Assembly (NCBI RefSeq): GCF_001704275.1
Contig: NZ_CP011533.1
Location: 9,362,001 to 9,426,000 of the forward strand
Direction: 5' to 3'
Length of the DNA stretch: 64,000 bases
Origin: Streptomyces noursei ATCC 11455
Lineage (GTDB): Bacteria; Actinomycetota; Actinomycetes; Streptomycetales; Streptomycetaceae
A model generated the notes under the pieces. The model worked only from the letters and a program-made list of their open reading frames with translations. It was not told the origin of the DNA and did no database searches. Shown here piece after piece: positions 9,001 through 18,135 of the stretch. Made by a program: the position numbers and the translations under genes. Positions within the stretch are counted from its first letter, which is position 1, and every line of letters begins with the position of its first letter.

Positions 9001-9675
9001 TCAGTAGACGATCGACACGATCCGGCAGGCGGCTTCAGCCAGGTCACGCTCGCCGTCGACGCGGGCCCGGGCGAGGGCCGTGGCCGGCCGGATGCCGCGG
9101 GTGCACAGACGCCAGGCGGTCTCCGCGTCCAGACGGACAAGGGCGGCGGGATGGGCGGCGTGCGGCTCGGCCAGTGACCAGCGGGGCCCGGTGGCCGTGA
9201 CGGTCCAGGTGCCACCGGCCGGTCCGTCGACCCGCATCTGGATCTGCGTGCCGACCGGCGCTTCGACCTCGTGCAGGGTGTGGGGCAGGGCCCGCATGAA
9301 GGTGTCCAGGGCCACGGACAAGAGCCGCGGATCGGGGTCGGTGTCCTGGCCGACGGCATGGCGGATCTGCTGACGGTGGGTCCAGAACTCGGTGAAGTCC
9401 CGGGCGCTGTCCAGCCACATCGGTGCCTGGTCGACGCCGGCCCAGGACACGCCCAGCGACGGCGCATCGAGGTCGGTGCGCTCGAAGAACCGGGCCACCT
9501 GCCCGCCCATCACGCCGACGGTGTCGACGAGCACGGCCGGGCTCACCCGCGCATGGGCATCCACCCATTCCTGGTTGATGCGGTGGATGAACGCCTCCAG
9601 CGTCTCGCCGGGTGCGAGGGCGCCGAGAATCCCCGTCGGGCACTGCCCGGCCGGTAACGGTGCCGCGGCGTTCAC
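9001..9675 (-). CDS. Maleylpyruvate isomerase-family (DinB-like) protein lacking its N-terminal segment
   Basis: 224 aa. The sequence matches the mycothiol-dependent maleylpyruvate isomerase superfamily: LGVSWAGVDQAPMWLD, then E-FWT-H, which fits the second part of the metal site. The first 50-60 residues of the family, including the first metal-binding histidine, are missing. The GTG start overlaps the TGA of the upstream histidine kinase (GTGA), so it could be translated by coupling as a shortened protein or may be a decayed gene. Activity as an isomerase is doubtful without the first ligand. Confidence 0.65.
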   Translation of the reverse strand: MNAAAPLPAGQCPTGILGALAPGETLEAFIHRINQEWVDAHARVSPAVLVDTVGVMGGQVARFFERTDLDAPSLGVSWAGVDQAPMWLDSARDFTEFWTHRQQIRHAVGQDTDPDPRLLSVALDTFMRALPHTLHEVEAPVGTQIQMRVDGPAGGTWTVTATGPRWSLAEPHAAHPAALVRLDAETAWRLCTRGIRPATALARARVDGERDLAEAACRIVSIVY

Positions 9676-10901
9676 GAACCCCCGTCGGGGGCGGGGAAGA
9701 CGACCCGGACGGTCAGTCCGCCGTCCGTATTGGCCCCGGCGTCGATGAGGGCCCGGTGGGCGCGGGCGATCGAGGCGACGATGGACAGTCCCAGGCCGGC
9801 GCCCTCGCCGCGGGCGTGCCGGCGTTCCTCCAGGCGGCGGAAGGGCTCGAAGAGGTACGGGACGGTCTCCGGCGGCACTTGGGGGCCGGTGTTGGTGACC
9901 TCCAAGGTACGGTCGCGCGCGGTGACCGTGACGTGGCCGCCGTCGTGGTTGTGGCGGAGGGCGTTGCCGACGAGGTTGTGCACGAGATGCGTCAGCAGTA
10001 CCGGGTCGCCCTGCACGGTCACGGGTGCGGTCTCGGTCCGGACGGTGATGCCGCGGTCGCGGACCTGCTGCGACGCGGTGTGCTCGGCGGTCACGGAACG
10101 GACGAGTTCGTCGAGGGCGACCGGTTCGTGGTGATCCAGACCCTGGTCGGAGACGGAGAGCAGCAGCAGGCCCTCGACGAGCCGTTCGCTGCTGTCGGCG
10201 ACCTCGATGAGCTTGCGGCGGATGCGTGCGACGGCCTCCGGGTCGGAGGTGGCCAGTCCGATCTCCGCCGCCGCCCGCTGCACCGCCAGCGAGGTGCGCA
10301 GCTCGTGCGCGGCGTTGGCGGCGAACCGCTTCTGCGCGCCGACGAGGTGTTCCAGACGGTCGAGCATGGCGTCGAAGGTGTCGGCGAGTCGTTTCAACTC
10401 ACCGTCGGGGGCGTCCAGCGCGATGCGCTCGTGGAGGTTCTCCCCGGACAGCCGCTGTGCGGTGCGGGTGATCACTCCGACGGGGCGCAGCACCCGCCCG
10501 GCCATCCACCAGGCCAGCGCCACCGAGATCACGGCGAAGACGGCCAGGGTGATCAGGGAAATGGTCAACAGCTCGTTCTGGGTGGCCTGTTCGGCGGCCC
10601 GGGTGAACGTCCTGACGGCCTCGGCGGCCTCCGCGTCGCCCTGGGCGGGAACGGGTCCTGGAGAGGCGAGGCCGGCGGACGCGTAGGGGGAAGGGGCGGC
10701 ACCCCCGGGAATCTCGTCGGGACGCCGCGCCACCGCCGTACTGATCGTGGTGTACAGCCCTTGGGCCACGAGGAAGTTGATCAGGCCGATGAGCATGGCT
10801 CCGGCCAGTACCAGCAGTCCGCCGTAGAGCGCGGTCAGCCGCGCCCGCTCGCCGCCGGGCAGCCGCATACGTCGGGTACGCGGCACGGAAAGCCCGGTCA
10901 T
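9672..10901 (-). CDS. Sensor histidine kinase
   Basis: 409 aa. Two membrane segments (about 22-47 and 111-133) enclose a short Ala/Pro-rich extracytoplasmic loop. A HAMP-like linker is followed by the H-box AAHELRTSL with H199 as the phosphorylation site (Ser replaces the usual Pro), then N-box NLVGNALRHN and G-box GEGAGLGLSI. The ATG overlaps the TGA of the response regulator (ATGA at 10898-10901), so they form an operon. It probably phosphorylates that regulator in response to a cell-envelope signal. Confidence 0.93.
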   Translation of the reverse strand: MTGLSVPRTRRMRLPGGERARLTALYGGLLVLAGAMLIGLINFLVAQGLYTTISTAVARRPDEIPGGAAPSPYASAGLASPGPVPAQGDAEAAEAVRTFTRAAEQATQNELLTISLITLAVFAVISVALAWWMAGRVLRPVGVITRTAQRLSGENLHERIALDAPDGELKRLADTFDAMLDRLEHLVGAQKRFAANAAHELRTSLAVQRAAAEIGLATSDPEAVARIRRKLIEVADSSERLVEGLLLLSVSDQGLDHHEPVALDELVRSVTAEHTASQQVRDRGITVRTETAPVTVQGDPVLLTHLVHNLVGNALRHNHDGGHVTVTARDRTLEVTNTGPQVPPETVPYLFEPFRRLEERRHARGEGAGLGLSIVASIARAHRALIDAGANTDGGLTVRVVFPAPDGGS

Positions 10902-11563
10902 GCGGCTCCGCCGATGCGGTAGCCGTGGCCGGGCACGGTGTCGATGACCGAGGGCTCGCCGAGTTTGGCGCGGAGCTTGCTCAAGGTGACCCGGACGGCG
11001 TTGGTGCGGTAGCTGGTGTTCTCCTCCCAGACCCGATCGATCAGGTCGTCGCCGCTGACGACGGCCCCCTCGGAGCGCATCAGCACCTCCAGCACCCCGA
11101 ACTCCTTGCGGGACAGCGCGAGGTAGCGGCCGTCGCGGAACGCCTGGCGGCGGGCCGTGTCCAAGGTGATGCCCGACCGTTCGATGATCGGCGGCAGGGC
11201 GGGCCGGGCACGGCGGCCCAGGGCCAGGACGCGGGCGAGCAGTTCCTCGTAGGCGAAGGGCTTGGCGAGGTAGTCGTCCGCGCCCAGGCCGAGCCCTTCG
11301 ACCCGCTCGCGGACGGAGCCGGCGGCCGTGAGCATCAGGACGCGTGTCAGCAGGCGCGCCTCGACGACCTGGCGGCACACCTCGTCGCCGTGCAGGCCGG
11401 GCAGGTCGCGGTCGAGGACGAGCACGTCGTAGTCGCCCAGGAGCAGGCGGTCCAGCGCCGTGCGACCGTCGTGCGCGACGTCGACGGCCAGGGCATCGCG
11501 CCGCAGCCCTTCGGCGATCATCTCCGCGAGGAATTCCTCGTCCTCCACGACAAGTACACGCAT
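10898..11563 (-). CDS. OmpR/PhoB family response regulator
   Basis: 221 aa. The receiver domain has acidic pocket EDEE, phospho-acceptor D51 in VLDRDLPG, and lysine in KPF. The C-terminal winged helix (about 125-221) ends with the characteristic TVPGHGYRIG. It is first gene of the kinase operon and is divergent from a lipoprotein/ABC exporter operon across a 125-base gap with an inverted repeat, which suggests it controls that exporter. Confidence 0.95.
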   Translation of the reverse strand: MRVLVVEDEEFLAEMIAEGLRRDALAVDVAHDGRTALDRLLLGDYDVLVLDRDLPGLHGDEVCRQVVEARLLTRVLMLTAAGSVRERVEGLGLGADDYLAKPFAYEELLARVLALGRRARPALPPIIERSGITLDTARRQAFRDGRYLALSRKEFGVLEVLMRSEGAVVSGDDLIDRVWEENTSYRTNAVRVTLSKLRAKLGEPSVIDTVPGHGYRIGGAA

Positions 11564-11587
11564 GACATCCACGTATACCTGAAACCG

Positions 11588-11631
11588 GCATTTCGTCGGC
11601 ATAAACCTCTTCGCTGAGAGAAACGAAATGC
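11588..11631. promoter_or_regulatory. Inverted repeat in the response regulator / exporter intergenic region
   Basis: Perfect 9-base arms GCATTTCGT (11588-11596) and ACGAAATGC (11623-11631) separated by 26 bases. The position between divergent starts makes it a candidate regulator-binding site. OmpR-type regulators usually prefer direct repeats, so it may serve something else. Confidence 0.45.
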
Positions 11632-11688
11632 GGGCGTGTGCCAACCTCCGTGCCGTCGATCACTCGTTCTCGGACACGGAGGAATTCC

Positions 11689-12177
11689 ATGGTGAACGTC
11701 AGGCACGGTATGGCGGCGGCGCTCGTCACCGGAGTGACATTGCTCGCGGTCAGCTGCACCGGAGGCGGCGCGGGCTCCGGCAAGGACAACGGTGTGCAGT
11801 ACTCGGACGTATCCGGAAAGGGCGCGAAGGCGGACGACGCCTACAAATACCGTCAGTGCCTGCGCGAACACGGTGCGAAGGTGGACGAGCCCAAAGAAGG
11901 CCAGGCCATGGGCATCCAGGGGGACGACAAGAGCATCAAGAAGGCAATGGACGCGTGCAAGGACCTGCCCGGTGCCGGAAAGGAAATGACTCAGGAAGAG
12001 CAGGAGAAGGCTCTCGACCGGGCCGTCAAGTTCGCGAAGTGCATGCGTGAGCACGGTGTCGACATGCCGGACCCACAGCTCAAGGACGGCAGGCTGAGCG
12101 CGATGCGCGGGGACACCGACGTGAGCAAGGACAAGCTCGAAAAGGCCCAGAAGGCGTGCAATGACAACGGGCAGTGA
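11689..12177 (+). CDS. Small secreted lipoprotein of the exporter operon
   Basis: 162 aa. Signal peptide with lipobox (LAVSC) near residue 23, then a Gly/Ser linker and two similar CLREHG / CMREHG segments, each a C-x2-3-EHG motif, indicating an internal duplication. This small lipoprotein type is often found first in Streptomyces operons with a peptidoglycan-binding adaptor and a MacB-like exporter. The function is unknown. GGAGG lies seven bases before the ATG. The stop overlaps the next gene by 17 bases. Confidence 0.8.
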   Translation: MVNVRHGMAAALVTGVTLLAVSCTGGGAGSGKDNGVQYSDVSGKGAKADDAYKYRQCLREHGAKVDEPKEGQAMGIQGDDKSIKKAMDACKDLPGAGKEMTQEEQEKALDRAVKFAKCMREHGVDMPDPQLKDGRLSAMRGDTDVSKDKLEKAQKACNDNGQ

Positions 12178-13264
12178 GCGTAGGCGTCCGGCCAGAAGGT
12201 ACGTGATCGCCTCGCTGGTCGTGGCGAGTGCGCTGGTGGGCGGGGTGGCCGTAGCCTCGGTGAGCGGTGACGACGGCAAGGGCCGGGAGCGGCGCACGGA
12301 CGGCCTGCCGCAGAAGACCGACACGATCAAGCGGCAGGACCTGAGCAGCCGCACCCAGGTGGACGGAACCCTCGGCTACTCCAAGGAGCGCAAGCTCAAC
12401 GGGGGAGCGCAGGGCACGGTGACATGGCTCCCCGAAACCGGCGCTGTGATCAGGCGGAACGAGGCGCTCTACGAGGTCGACGGCAACAAGATCTGGCTGC
12501 TGTACGGCGAGCGGCCCATGTACCGGAAGCTGAAGGCCGGCGACAAGGGGCCGGACGTCCGGCAGCTGAAGCAGAACCTCCGTGACCTCGGCTTCGGAGC
12601 CGCCCTGACCATGGACGACGAGTTCACCTCCGGTACCGCGGAGGCACTCAAGCGCTGGCAGAAGTCCCACGGCCTGAAGCAGACCGGTCAGACGGGTCCG
12701 GAGCAGATCGCCTTCACACCGAGCTCGCTACGGGTCAAGAAGAAGGAGGCGGCCGCCGGCGACCAGACCGGTCCCGGCCGCCCGGTGCTGACCGTCACCG
12801 GGGCCGAGCGCGAGGTACAGATCAAGCTCGACGTCGCCGATGCCGCGCTCGCCGAGCCCGGCACCCCTGTGGAGATCACCCTCCCCGGGGGCGACAAGGC
12901 CAAGGGGAAGGTCGCCTCCGTCGACCGCAGCGCCAGTTCGGACCAGAAGGACCAAGGAGGCGGCGGGCAGGACCAGTCCGCCAAGGTCACCGCGCGGGTG
13001 ACCTTCGCCGACCCTTCGCAGGTCAAGGGCATCGACCAGGCCCCGGTCACCGTCGAGCTCAAGGGCGAGACGCGCCAGAAGGTGCTGACCGTCCCGGTCA
13101 ACGCGCTGCTCGCGCTGCCCGCCGGCGGCTTCGGCGTCCAGGTCGTGGAAGGCGGAAAGGCCCGCGAGATTCCCGTCAAGCTCGGCCTGTTCGGACAGGG
13201 AAGGGTCGAGATCAGCGGATCGGGCCTGAAGGAAGGCATGAAGGTCGGAGTGCCCCACACATGA
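12161..13264 (+). CDS. Membrane-fusion-like adaptor with peptidoglycan-binding domain
   Basis: 367 aa. One N-terminal membrane anchor (about 13-33), a periplasmic-adaptor-like beta region, a peptidoglycan-binding domain (about 125-175, K-G-PDVRQLKQNLRDLGF), then a beta-barrel region typical of HlyD/MacA adaptors. It probably bridges the ABC permease to the cell wall. It overlaps the preceding lipoprotein by 17 bases and the following ATPase by 4, so it is co-translated in a four-gene operon. Confidence 0.85.
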   Translation: MTTGSERRRPARRYVIASLVVASALVGGVAVASVSGDDGKGRERRTDGLPQKTDTIKRQDLSSRTQVDGTLGYSKERKLNGGAQGTVTWLPETGAVIRRNEALYEVDGNKIWLLYGERPMYRKLKAGDKGPDVRQLKQNLRDLGFGAALTMDDEFTSGTAEALKRWQKSHGLKQTGQTGPEQIAFTPSSLRVKKKEAAAGDQTGPGRPVLTVTGAEREVQIKLDVADAALAEPGTPVEITLPGGDKAKGKVASVDRSASSDQKDQGGGGQDQSAKVTARVTFADPSQVKGIDQAPVTVELKGETRQKVLTVPVNALLALPAGGFGVQVVEGGKAREIPVKLGLFGQGRVEISGSGLKEGMKVGVPHT

Positions 13265-13983
13265 CCACCGTCGTCGAACTGAACCAGGTCACCAAGGAGT
13301 ACCCGGGCGGGGTCGCGGCGCTGCGCGGCGTGGATCTGCACATCGAACGCGGGGAACTGCTCGCGATCGTCGGGCCGTCCGGGTCGGGCAAGTCCACCCT
13401 CCTGCACATCGTCGGCACTCTGGACCGTCCGACCGCCGGCACCGTCGCCATCGCCGGCCACGACGTCGCGGCCCTGTCCGACCGTCGGCTGTCCGCACTG
13501 CGGGCCCGGCACATCGGCTTCGTCTTCCAGTCCTTCCACCTCGTGGCCGGGGTGAGCGCACGGGACAACGTCGCCGAGGGCCTGCTCTACTCCGGCCTGG
13601 CACGGGCCGAGCGCCGCAAGCGCGCGGCCACGGCCCTGGAACGCGTCGGGCTCGGGGACCGGATGCACCACCGCCCGCACGAACTGTCCGGCGGACAGCG
13701 ACAGCGGGTCGCCATCGCCAGGGCGGTGGTGGGGGAGCCGGATCTGCTGCTGGCCGACGAGCCCACCGGCGCCCTGGACTCCGCCTCCGGCGAGGCCGTC
13801 ATGCGGTTGCTGCACGACCTCAACGGCGACGGCGCCACCATCGCGGTGATCACCCACGACGGTGGGATCGCCGGCGCCCTTCCCCGCCAGGTGCGCATCC
13901 GCGACGGCCAGGTCGTCGAGGACACGTGCACGAGGGCGCCGCTGACGGCAGGAGGCGAGGTACCGTGCCACGCGACCGACTGA
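13261..13983 (+). CDS. ABC transporter ATP-binding protein (MacB-type)
   Basis: 240 aa. Walker A GPSGSGKST, Q-loop, signature LSGGQRQR, Walker B LLLADEP and the H-loop (ITHD) are all present. The subfamily matches MacB/LolD-like ATPases that power mechanotransmission or efflux rather than import. ATG overlaps the adaptor stop (ATGA). The C-terminal 20 residues extend past the usual end and overlap the permease start. Confidence 0.95.
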   Translation: MTTVVELNQVTKEYPGGVAALRGVDLHIERGELLAIVGPSGSGKSTLLHIVGTLDRPTAGTVAIAGHDVAALSDRRLSALRARHIGFVFQSFHLVAGVSARDNVAEGLLYSGLARAERRKRAATALERVGLGDRMHHRPHELSGGQRQRVAIARAVVGEPDLLLADEPTGALDSASGEAVMRLLHDLNGDGATIAVITHDGGIAGALPRQVRIRDGQVVEDTCTRAPLTAGGEVPCHATD

Positions 13984-15164
13984 CCCCCGCCCGCCTCGGC
14001 CCCCGCGACGTGGTGCACGTCGGCTCGGCGGGGCTGCGCTCCCGGCCGATGCGGGTCGTGCTGTCCGCACTGGGTATCGCCATCGGCATCGCCACGATGA
14101 TCGCGGTGGTCGGCATCTCCGCCTCCAGCAAGGCCCAACTGCTCCGGCAACTCGACACGTTGGGAACCAACATGCTGAAGGTGGCCCCCGGCCAGGACAT
14201 GTTCAGCGGTGAAAGGGCCAAACTGCCCAAGGACGCGCCCGGCATGATCGGCCGGATCCCCGGCGTCGAACACGTCGGTGCGGTCGGTGACGTGAAATCG
14301 ACGGTCCGGCGCAGCGAGAAGATCCCCGAGAGCGACACCGGCGGCCTGTCCGTGAAGGCCGCCGGCGAGAGCCTGCTGAAGGCTCTGCGCGGCACGATCC
14401 GTGCCGGCACCTGGCTCAACGACGCGAACGGACGCTACCCCTCGGTGGTGCTCGGCAGCGTCGCCGCCGAACGCCTGGGCATCACCATGCCCGGCCAGCA
14501 AGTCCTCATCGGCAAGCAGTACTTCACGGTCATCGGCATCCTCGACCCGCTTCCCCTGGCACCCGAGATCGAACGGGCGGCACTGGTGGGCTGGCAGGCT
14601 GCCGGCACCCACCTGGACTTCGACGGCCACCCCACCCAGATCTACGAACGCTCCACCGACGCCTCCGTCGAGTCGGTCCACAAGCTGCTCGCACGCGCCA
14701 CCGACCCGCAGAACCCGCAGAACGTCGAGATCTCCAACCCGTCCGCAACCCTTCAGGCCAAGGCCGCCACCGAGGGCGCATTCGACAGCCTGCTGCTCGG
14801 ACTGGGCGGTGTGGCACTGCTGGTCGGCGGCGTCGGCGTGGCCAACACCATGATCATCTCGGTGTTGGAACGCCGCCACGAGATCGGCCTGCGCCGCTCC
14901 CTGGGCGCCACCCGCGGCCAGATCCGCATCCAGTTCGTCACCGAGTCACTGCTGCTGTCCGGACTCGGCGGCCTGGCCGGCGTGGTGCTGGGCGCCGCGG
15001 CCACGTACGTGTTCGCCGCATCGGGCGGCATGCCCTGGGCGATCCCCCCATGGGCGGTGGGCGGTGGATTCGCCGCCACCCTGCTCATCGGCTCGGTGGC
15101 CGGACTGTACCCGGCAGTCCGCGCCGCCCGGCTCCCACCGACCCTCGCGCTCCAGGCAGGATAG
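13965..15164 (+). CDS. ABC transporter permease (FtsX/MacB family)
   Basis: 399 aa from a GTG at 13965, which has GGAGG about nine bases upstream; the earlier in-frame ATG at 13926 is deeper inside the ATPase gene and is less likely. One membrane helix near residues 27-50, a large extracytoplasmic MacB-like domain, then three C-terminal helices with the family motif ERRHEIGLRRSLGATRGQI. With the adaptor and ATPase it forms a tripartite exporter, probably for a peptide, antibiotic or lipid. The two-component system next door is the likely regulator. Confidence 0.93.
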   Translation: MPRDRLTPARLGPRDVVHVGSAGLRSRPMRVVLSALGIAIGIATMIAVVGISASSKAQLLRQLDTLGTNMLKVAPGQDMFSGERAKLPKDAPGMIGRIPGVEHVGAVGDVKSTVRRSEKIPESDTGGLSVKAAGESLLKALRGTIRAGTWLNDANGRYPSVVLGSVAAERLGITMPGQQVLIGKQYFTVIGILDPLPLAPEIERAALVGWQAAGTHLDFDGHPTQIYERSTDASVESVHKLLARATDPQNPQNVEISNPSATLQAKAATEGAFDSLLLGLGGVALLVGGVGVANTMIISVLERRHEIGLRRSLGATRGQIRIQFVTESLLLSGLGGLAGVVLGAAATYVFAASGGMPWAIPPWAVGGGFAATLLIGSVAGLYPAVRAARLPPTLALQAG

Positions 15165-15339
15165 GTACACCGACCGCTGCGAGCCCGGGACTGTCCGCGC
15201 GCAGGCCGCCGCACAGCCCCGGGCACGGCTTCCTGCCGCTGCCCGTAGTCCGCGAGCCGGTCGCGGATAGGGTCGCCCGTGACCGCCGCCGTACCCTGCC
15301 GGAACTGCACCACATCAGCGGACAGTTGGGAGTCCCCAC

Positions 15340-15918
15340 ATGAGCGATCAGCAGCCCGACCGGCAACTACGGCAACTCCAGCAGCCTGAGAAACCCTTCC
15401 TGTACGTCGTCGTGTGCGCGGCCGGCATCGCCGGCGACGTCGGCGAGCTGATCACGGCCGCCCACGAGGCGAACTGGGACGTCGGCGTCATCGCCACCCC
15501 GCAGGGGCTTCGCTTCATCGACGCGCCCGCCATCGAGGCCCAGACCCGCTATCCGATCCGCTCGGCCTGGCGCACACCCGGCGAGCCGCGCCCGCTGCCG
15601 CCCGCCGACGCCATCGCGGTCGCCCCGGCCACCTTCAACACGATCAACAAATGGGCCGCCGGTATCTCCGACACCTTGGCCGTCGGCATCCTGTGCGAGG
15701 CATACGGCCTCGGCATCCCCACCGCCGTCCTGCCCTACCTGAACTCCGCCCAGGCCGCCCACCCCGCCTACCACCAGAGCCTGCAGCGCTTGCGTGAGAT
15801 GGACGTCCTGATCGGCTCATACGAACCGCACCCGCCGAAGGCCGGCGCGGGCGCGGATCGCTTCCGGTGGGAGGAGGCACTGGAACTGCTCGCCTCGGAG
15901 ATGCCGGTACGGGCGTGA
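15340..15918 (+). CDS. Flavoprotein (HFCD/phosphopantothenoylcysteine decarboxylase-like)
   Basis: 192 aa. FLYVVVCAAGIA at the start of the Rossmann-like core, an APATFNTINKWAAGISD motif (the APAT/N-K-A-G-I segment characteristic of the HFCD flavoprotein family) and a PYLNSAQAAHPAY loop. Members bind FMN and include decarboxylases and dehydratase-like enzymes. The substrate here is unknown. GGGAG precedes the ATG. The gene stands alone, with 175 bases between it and the exporter operon. Confidence 0.85.
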   Translation: MSDQQPDRQLRQLQQPEKPFLYVVVCAAGIAGDVGELITAAHEANWDVGVIATPQGLRFIDAPAIEAQTRYPIRSAWRTPGEPRPLPPADAIAVAPATFNTINKWAAGISDTLAVGILCEAYGLGIPTAVLPYLNSAQAAHPAYHQSLQRLREMDVLIGSYEPHPPKAGAGADRFRWEEALELLASEMPVRA

Positions 15919-16010
15919 CTCCCGCCGTCCTTCGGTCGATCGATTCCCGACGCCGTGGGGCGCTCGTGGTGCGGGCGGGCCTGTGGTGCGAGTTCTGCTG
16001 GTGCTGGTGT

Positions 16011-16940
16011 TCAGCGGGCCGGGAAGGTGTAGGTGTAGCCCTGGGCGTCCAGTTGGTCGAGCAGTTGGGCGAGTGCCGCGACGGTTTGTGAGCGGTTGCC
16101 GCCGCCGTCGTGCATCAGGACGATCGAGCCCGGGTGCAGGTTCCGGTTGATGTTGTCCAGGATTTTCGCGACGCCCGGTCGCTTCCAGTCGTTGGAGTCG
16201 TCGCTCCAGCCGATGGGTCGGAGTCCGTGCTGCGCGGCGATGTTGCGGATGACGGGTTTGAAGTCGCCGCCAGGGGCTCGGTAGTACCAGAGTTTGGCGT
16301 TGGGGCCGGCCGCGTCGGCTATCTCCCGTTGGGCGTCGGCGATCTCGTGGATGTTGTAGTCCAACGGCATGCTGCTCTGCTGCTCGTTGTGGTGGACGGA
16401 GTGGTCGCACAGTCGGTGACCGGCGGCGACCACCGACTTGGTGAGGTAGGGGTAGCGCTGTGCGTGCGGGCCTATCTGGCAGAACGTGGCCTTGGCGTGG
16501 TGCTGGGCCAGCAGCGCCAGTACCTGCGGTGTCCAGCGGGGGTCCGGGCCGTCGTCGAAGGTCAGCGCGACCGACTTGCCGCCGTCCTGGGTTTTGAACT
16601 GGAGCGCGTTGCTCACGGTGAACCCGCTCGATGCACCGGGGAGAGCGCTGGCCGGGCCACTGGGCGAGGTGGTGGCCGGGGAGGAGGGGGTGGCCGGAGA
16701 TGAAGATGACGGCGTGGTGGCGTTCGGTGCCGAGGGCGAAGCGCTGTGCGACGAGGGCGGGGTGGCCGAGCCGGCGGCGACGAGCGTCCGGGACGCTGAG
16801 GCGGACGTCGGCCCGGCTGTCGACGACGTCGGTGCCGCATGTGTTGCCTGTGCCGTATGCGTTCCGTATGCGGCCAGGGTGGCTCCGGTGAGCGCTACCG
16901 CAACGGCGGCTGCCGCCTTCTTTGCGCTGGTCAATGCCAC
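16011..16940 (-). CDS. Secreted polysaccharide deacetylase (NodB domain)
   Basis: 309 aa from a GTG preceded by GGAGGGACC at ideal spacing; an ATG seven codons upstream lacks such a site. N-terminal signal sequence (to about residue 32), a Ser/Pro/Thr-rich linker to about 105, then the NodB catalytic domain with TFDDGPD (metal and catalytic Asp), HSVHH (zinc ligands), RAPGG, WSDDSNDW and LMHDGGG. It should remove acetyl groups from peptidoglycan or chitin-like polymers outside the cell. All five motifs look intact. Confidence 0.93.
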   Translation of the reverse strand: MALTSAKKAAAAVAVALTGATLAAYGTHTAQATHAAPTSSTAGPTSASASRTLVAAGSATPPSSHSASPSAPNATTPSSSSPATPSSPATTSPSGPASALPGASSGFTVSNALQFKTQDGGKSVALTFDDGPDPRWTPQVLALLAQHHAKATFCQIGPHAQRYPYLTKSVVAAGHRLCDHSVHHNEQQSSMPLDYNIHEIADAQREIADAAGPNAKLWYYRAPGGDFKPVIRNIAAQHGLRPIGWSDDSNDWKRPGVAKILDNINRNLHPGSIVLMHDGGGNRSQTVAALAQLLDQLDAQGYTYTFPAR

Positions 16941-17589
16941 AGCAGGTCCCTCCAACGGCATCCCGGCGGGTATGCCTGTTCAGCGGTGACGGGTAGTGGT
17001 GTGTCGCACACGGCAGGCAGTGGGGGAGCGGGCCGTGTGGTGGCCCTCGTGGGCTCGGACCGCGGCGGTGGATCCGGCGGCCGACGCACCTACTCCTGGT
17101 TCCCTGGATCCCTCACTTTGCGTGATGAATCGGATGCGATTGGTCCGTTTTGTGCGTTATGTCGATAACGTTAGAGGAATTCCGAGCTGTAACCCAGGGG
17201 CTCCCTGTGTGATCTGCGTCCCCTTCGGGTTTGCGGTGATGCGCCGCATGCTCTCCCCTCCCGAAACCTCGGGATGGCCGCCATGTGCGGGGCGGGGGAG
17301 GGGGCGCTGGCGCTGGCTCCGGCGCCCCCTGGCCGCGCCGACTCTCCCGACTCGGCGACGCCACCGGGCAAGCCCGACGCCACCGGATCGACCGGGTGCC
17401 GCAGGTCGGAGGCGCGGCCCCTGCCTGTCCGCCGACCGGCAGTCAATGCGCCGGGCGCCTTCGGTCTCGGTGTGCCGGACGCCTTCAACTTCGGCGTGCC
17501 GGGCGGCTTCGGCATCAGTTCGCGCCCGATCCGGGGTCGATCCGGGGCCGGCGCGGTCGGCCGAGTCATGCCGTGACAGAATCCGTGAA
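16941..17589. other. Long intergenic region with a short repeat cluster
   Basis: 649 bases between divergent genes. A GTTAT-x4-ATAAC palindrome sits at about 17156-17169 in an AT-richer stretch that probably holds promoters. At about 17456-17520 a roughly 24-base unit (GCCTTC-GG--TCGG-GTGCCGG) is repeated two to three times imperfectly. Open frames here show no recognisable protein. Confidence 0.4.
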
Positions 17590-18135
17590 ATGGGATTTTT
17601 CAAGCGAAACGCCAAGCTGGACAGTGCCCCGACGCAAGGTCGCGATGCGGAGGGATTGAGCACGTTGCTCTTGCAGGGCGAGGACATGATCGACCAGTTG
17701 GCCCGCGCGCACATGTCCTGGGGGCTCGGTTCGGCGGACCGGTGGGGGCTCGATCAACGAACCGGGACCATCACCTGGACCTTCCCCGACAAGACCGCTA
17801 CCGCACAAGCGCAGATTCTCGGCAGTTGGAGCCCTACCGCGTCCTCTTGGCAGTGGGCATGGGCCAACGACAGCATCCTGCCCGAGCTGAGCCAAGACGC
17901 CTGCACCGTTCGTGACTGGGCCGCCGCCCACGGCCACGATGCCCTTGCGGCTCAACAGGTCGAGGCCGACGAGCAGATGGCAGGCACGCTCGCGGCTCTG
18001 TCTGTCCGGATCACCAACGCGGTGGGCTTCTATCGCGGCGTCGGCGCCACGTCGGTCGTGATGATCACGTTCGGGCCGGTCATGCTGGTCGCCCAGGACG
18101 GCAGCACGTCAACCTTCACGATCGATATCGAGTAG
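17590..18135 (+). CDS. DUF6882-type protein
   Basis: 181 aa. W-rich central part (SWGLGSADRWGLDQ, ITWTF, ILGSWSPTASSWQWAWAN) followed by a helical domain and a C-terminal beta strand pair. The pattern fits the DUF6882 family of short cytoplasmic proteins with no known function; I assign it from memory of the family layout. No signal peptide or membrane segment. The 3' end overlaps the end of the decayed MFS gene on the other strand. Confidence 0.65.
   Translation: MGFFKRNAKLDSAPTQGRDAEGLSTLLLQGEDMIDQLARAHMSWGLGSADRWGLDQRTGTITWTFPDKTATAQAQILGSWSPTASSWQWAWANDSILPELSQDACTVRDWAAAHGHDALAAQQVEADEQMAGTLAALSVRITNAVGFYRGVGATSVVMITFGPVMLVAQDGSTSTFTIDIE

Noticed and set aside
17274..17576. A small frame with GFG/VP repeats upstream of the DUF6882 gene.
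   Set aside because: No ribosome site or recognisable domain; the repeats are short and imperfect.
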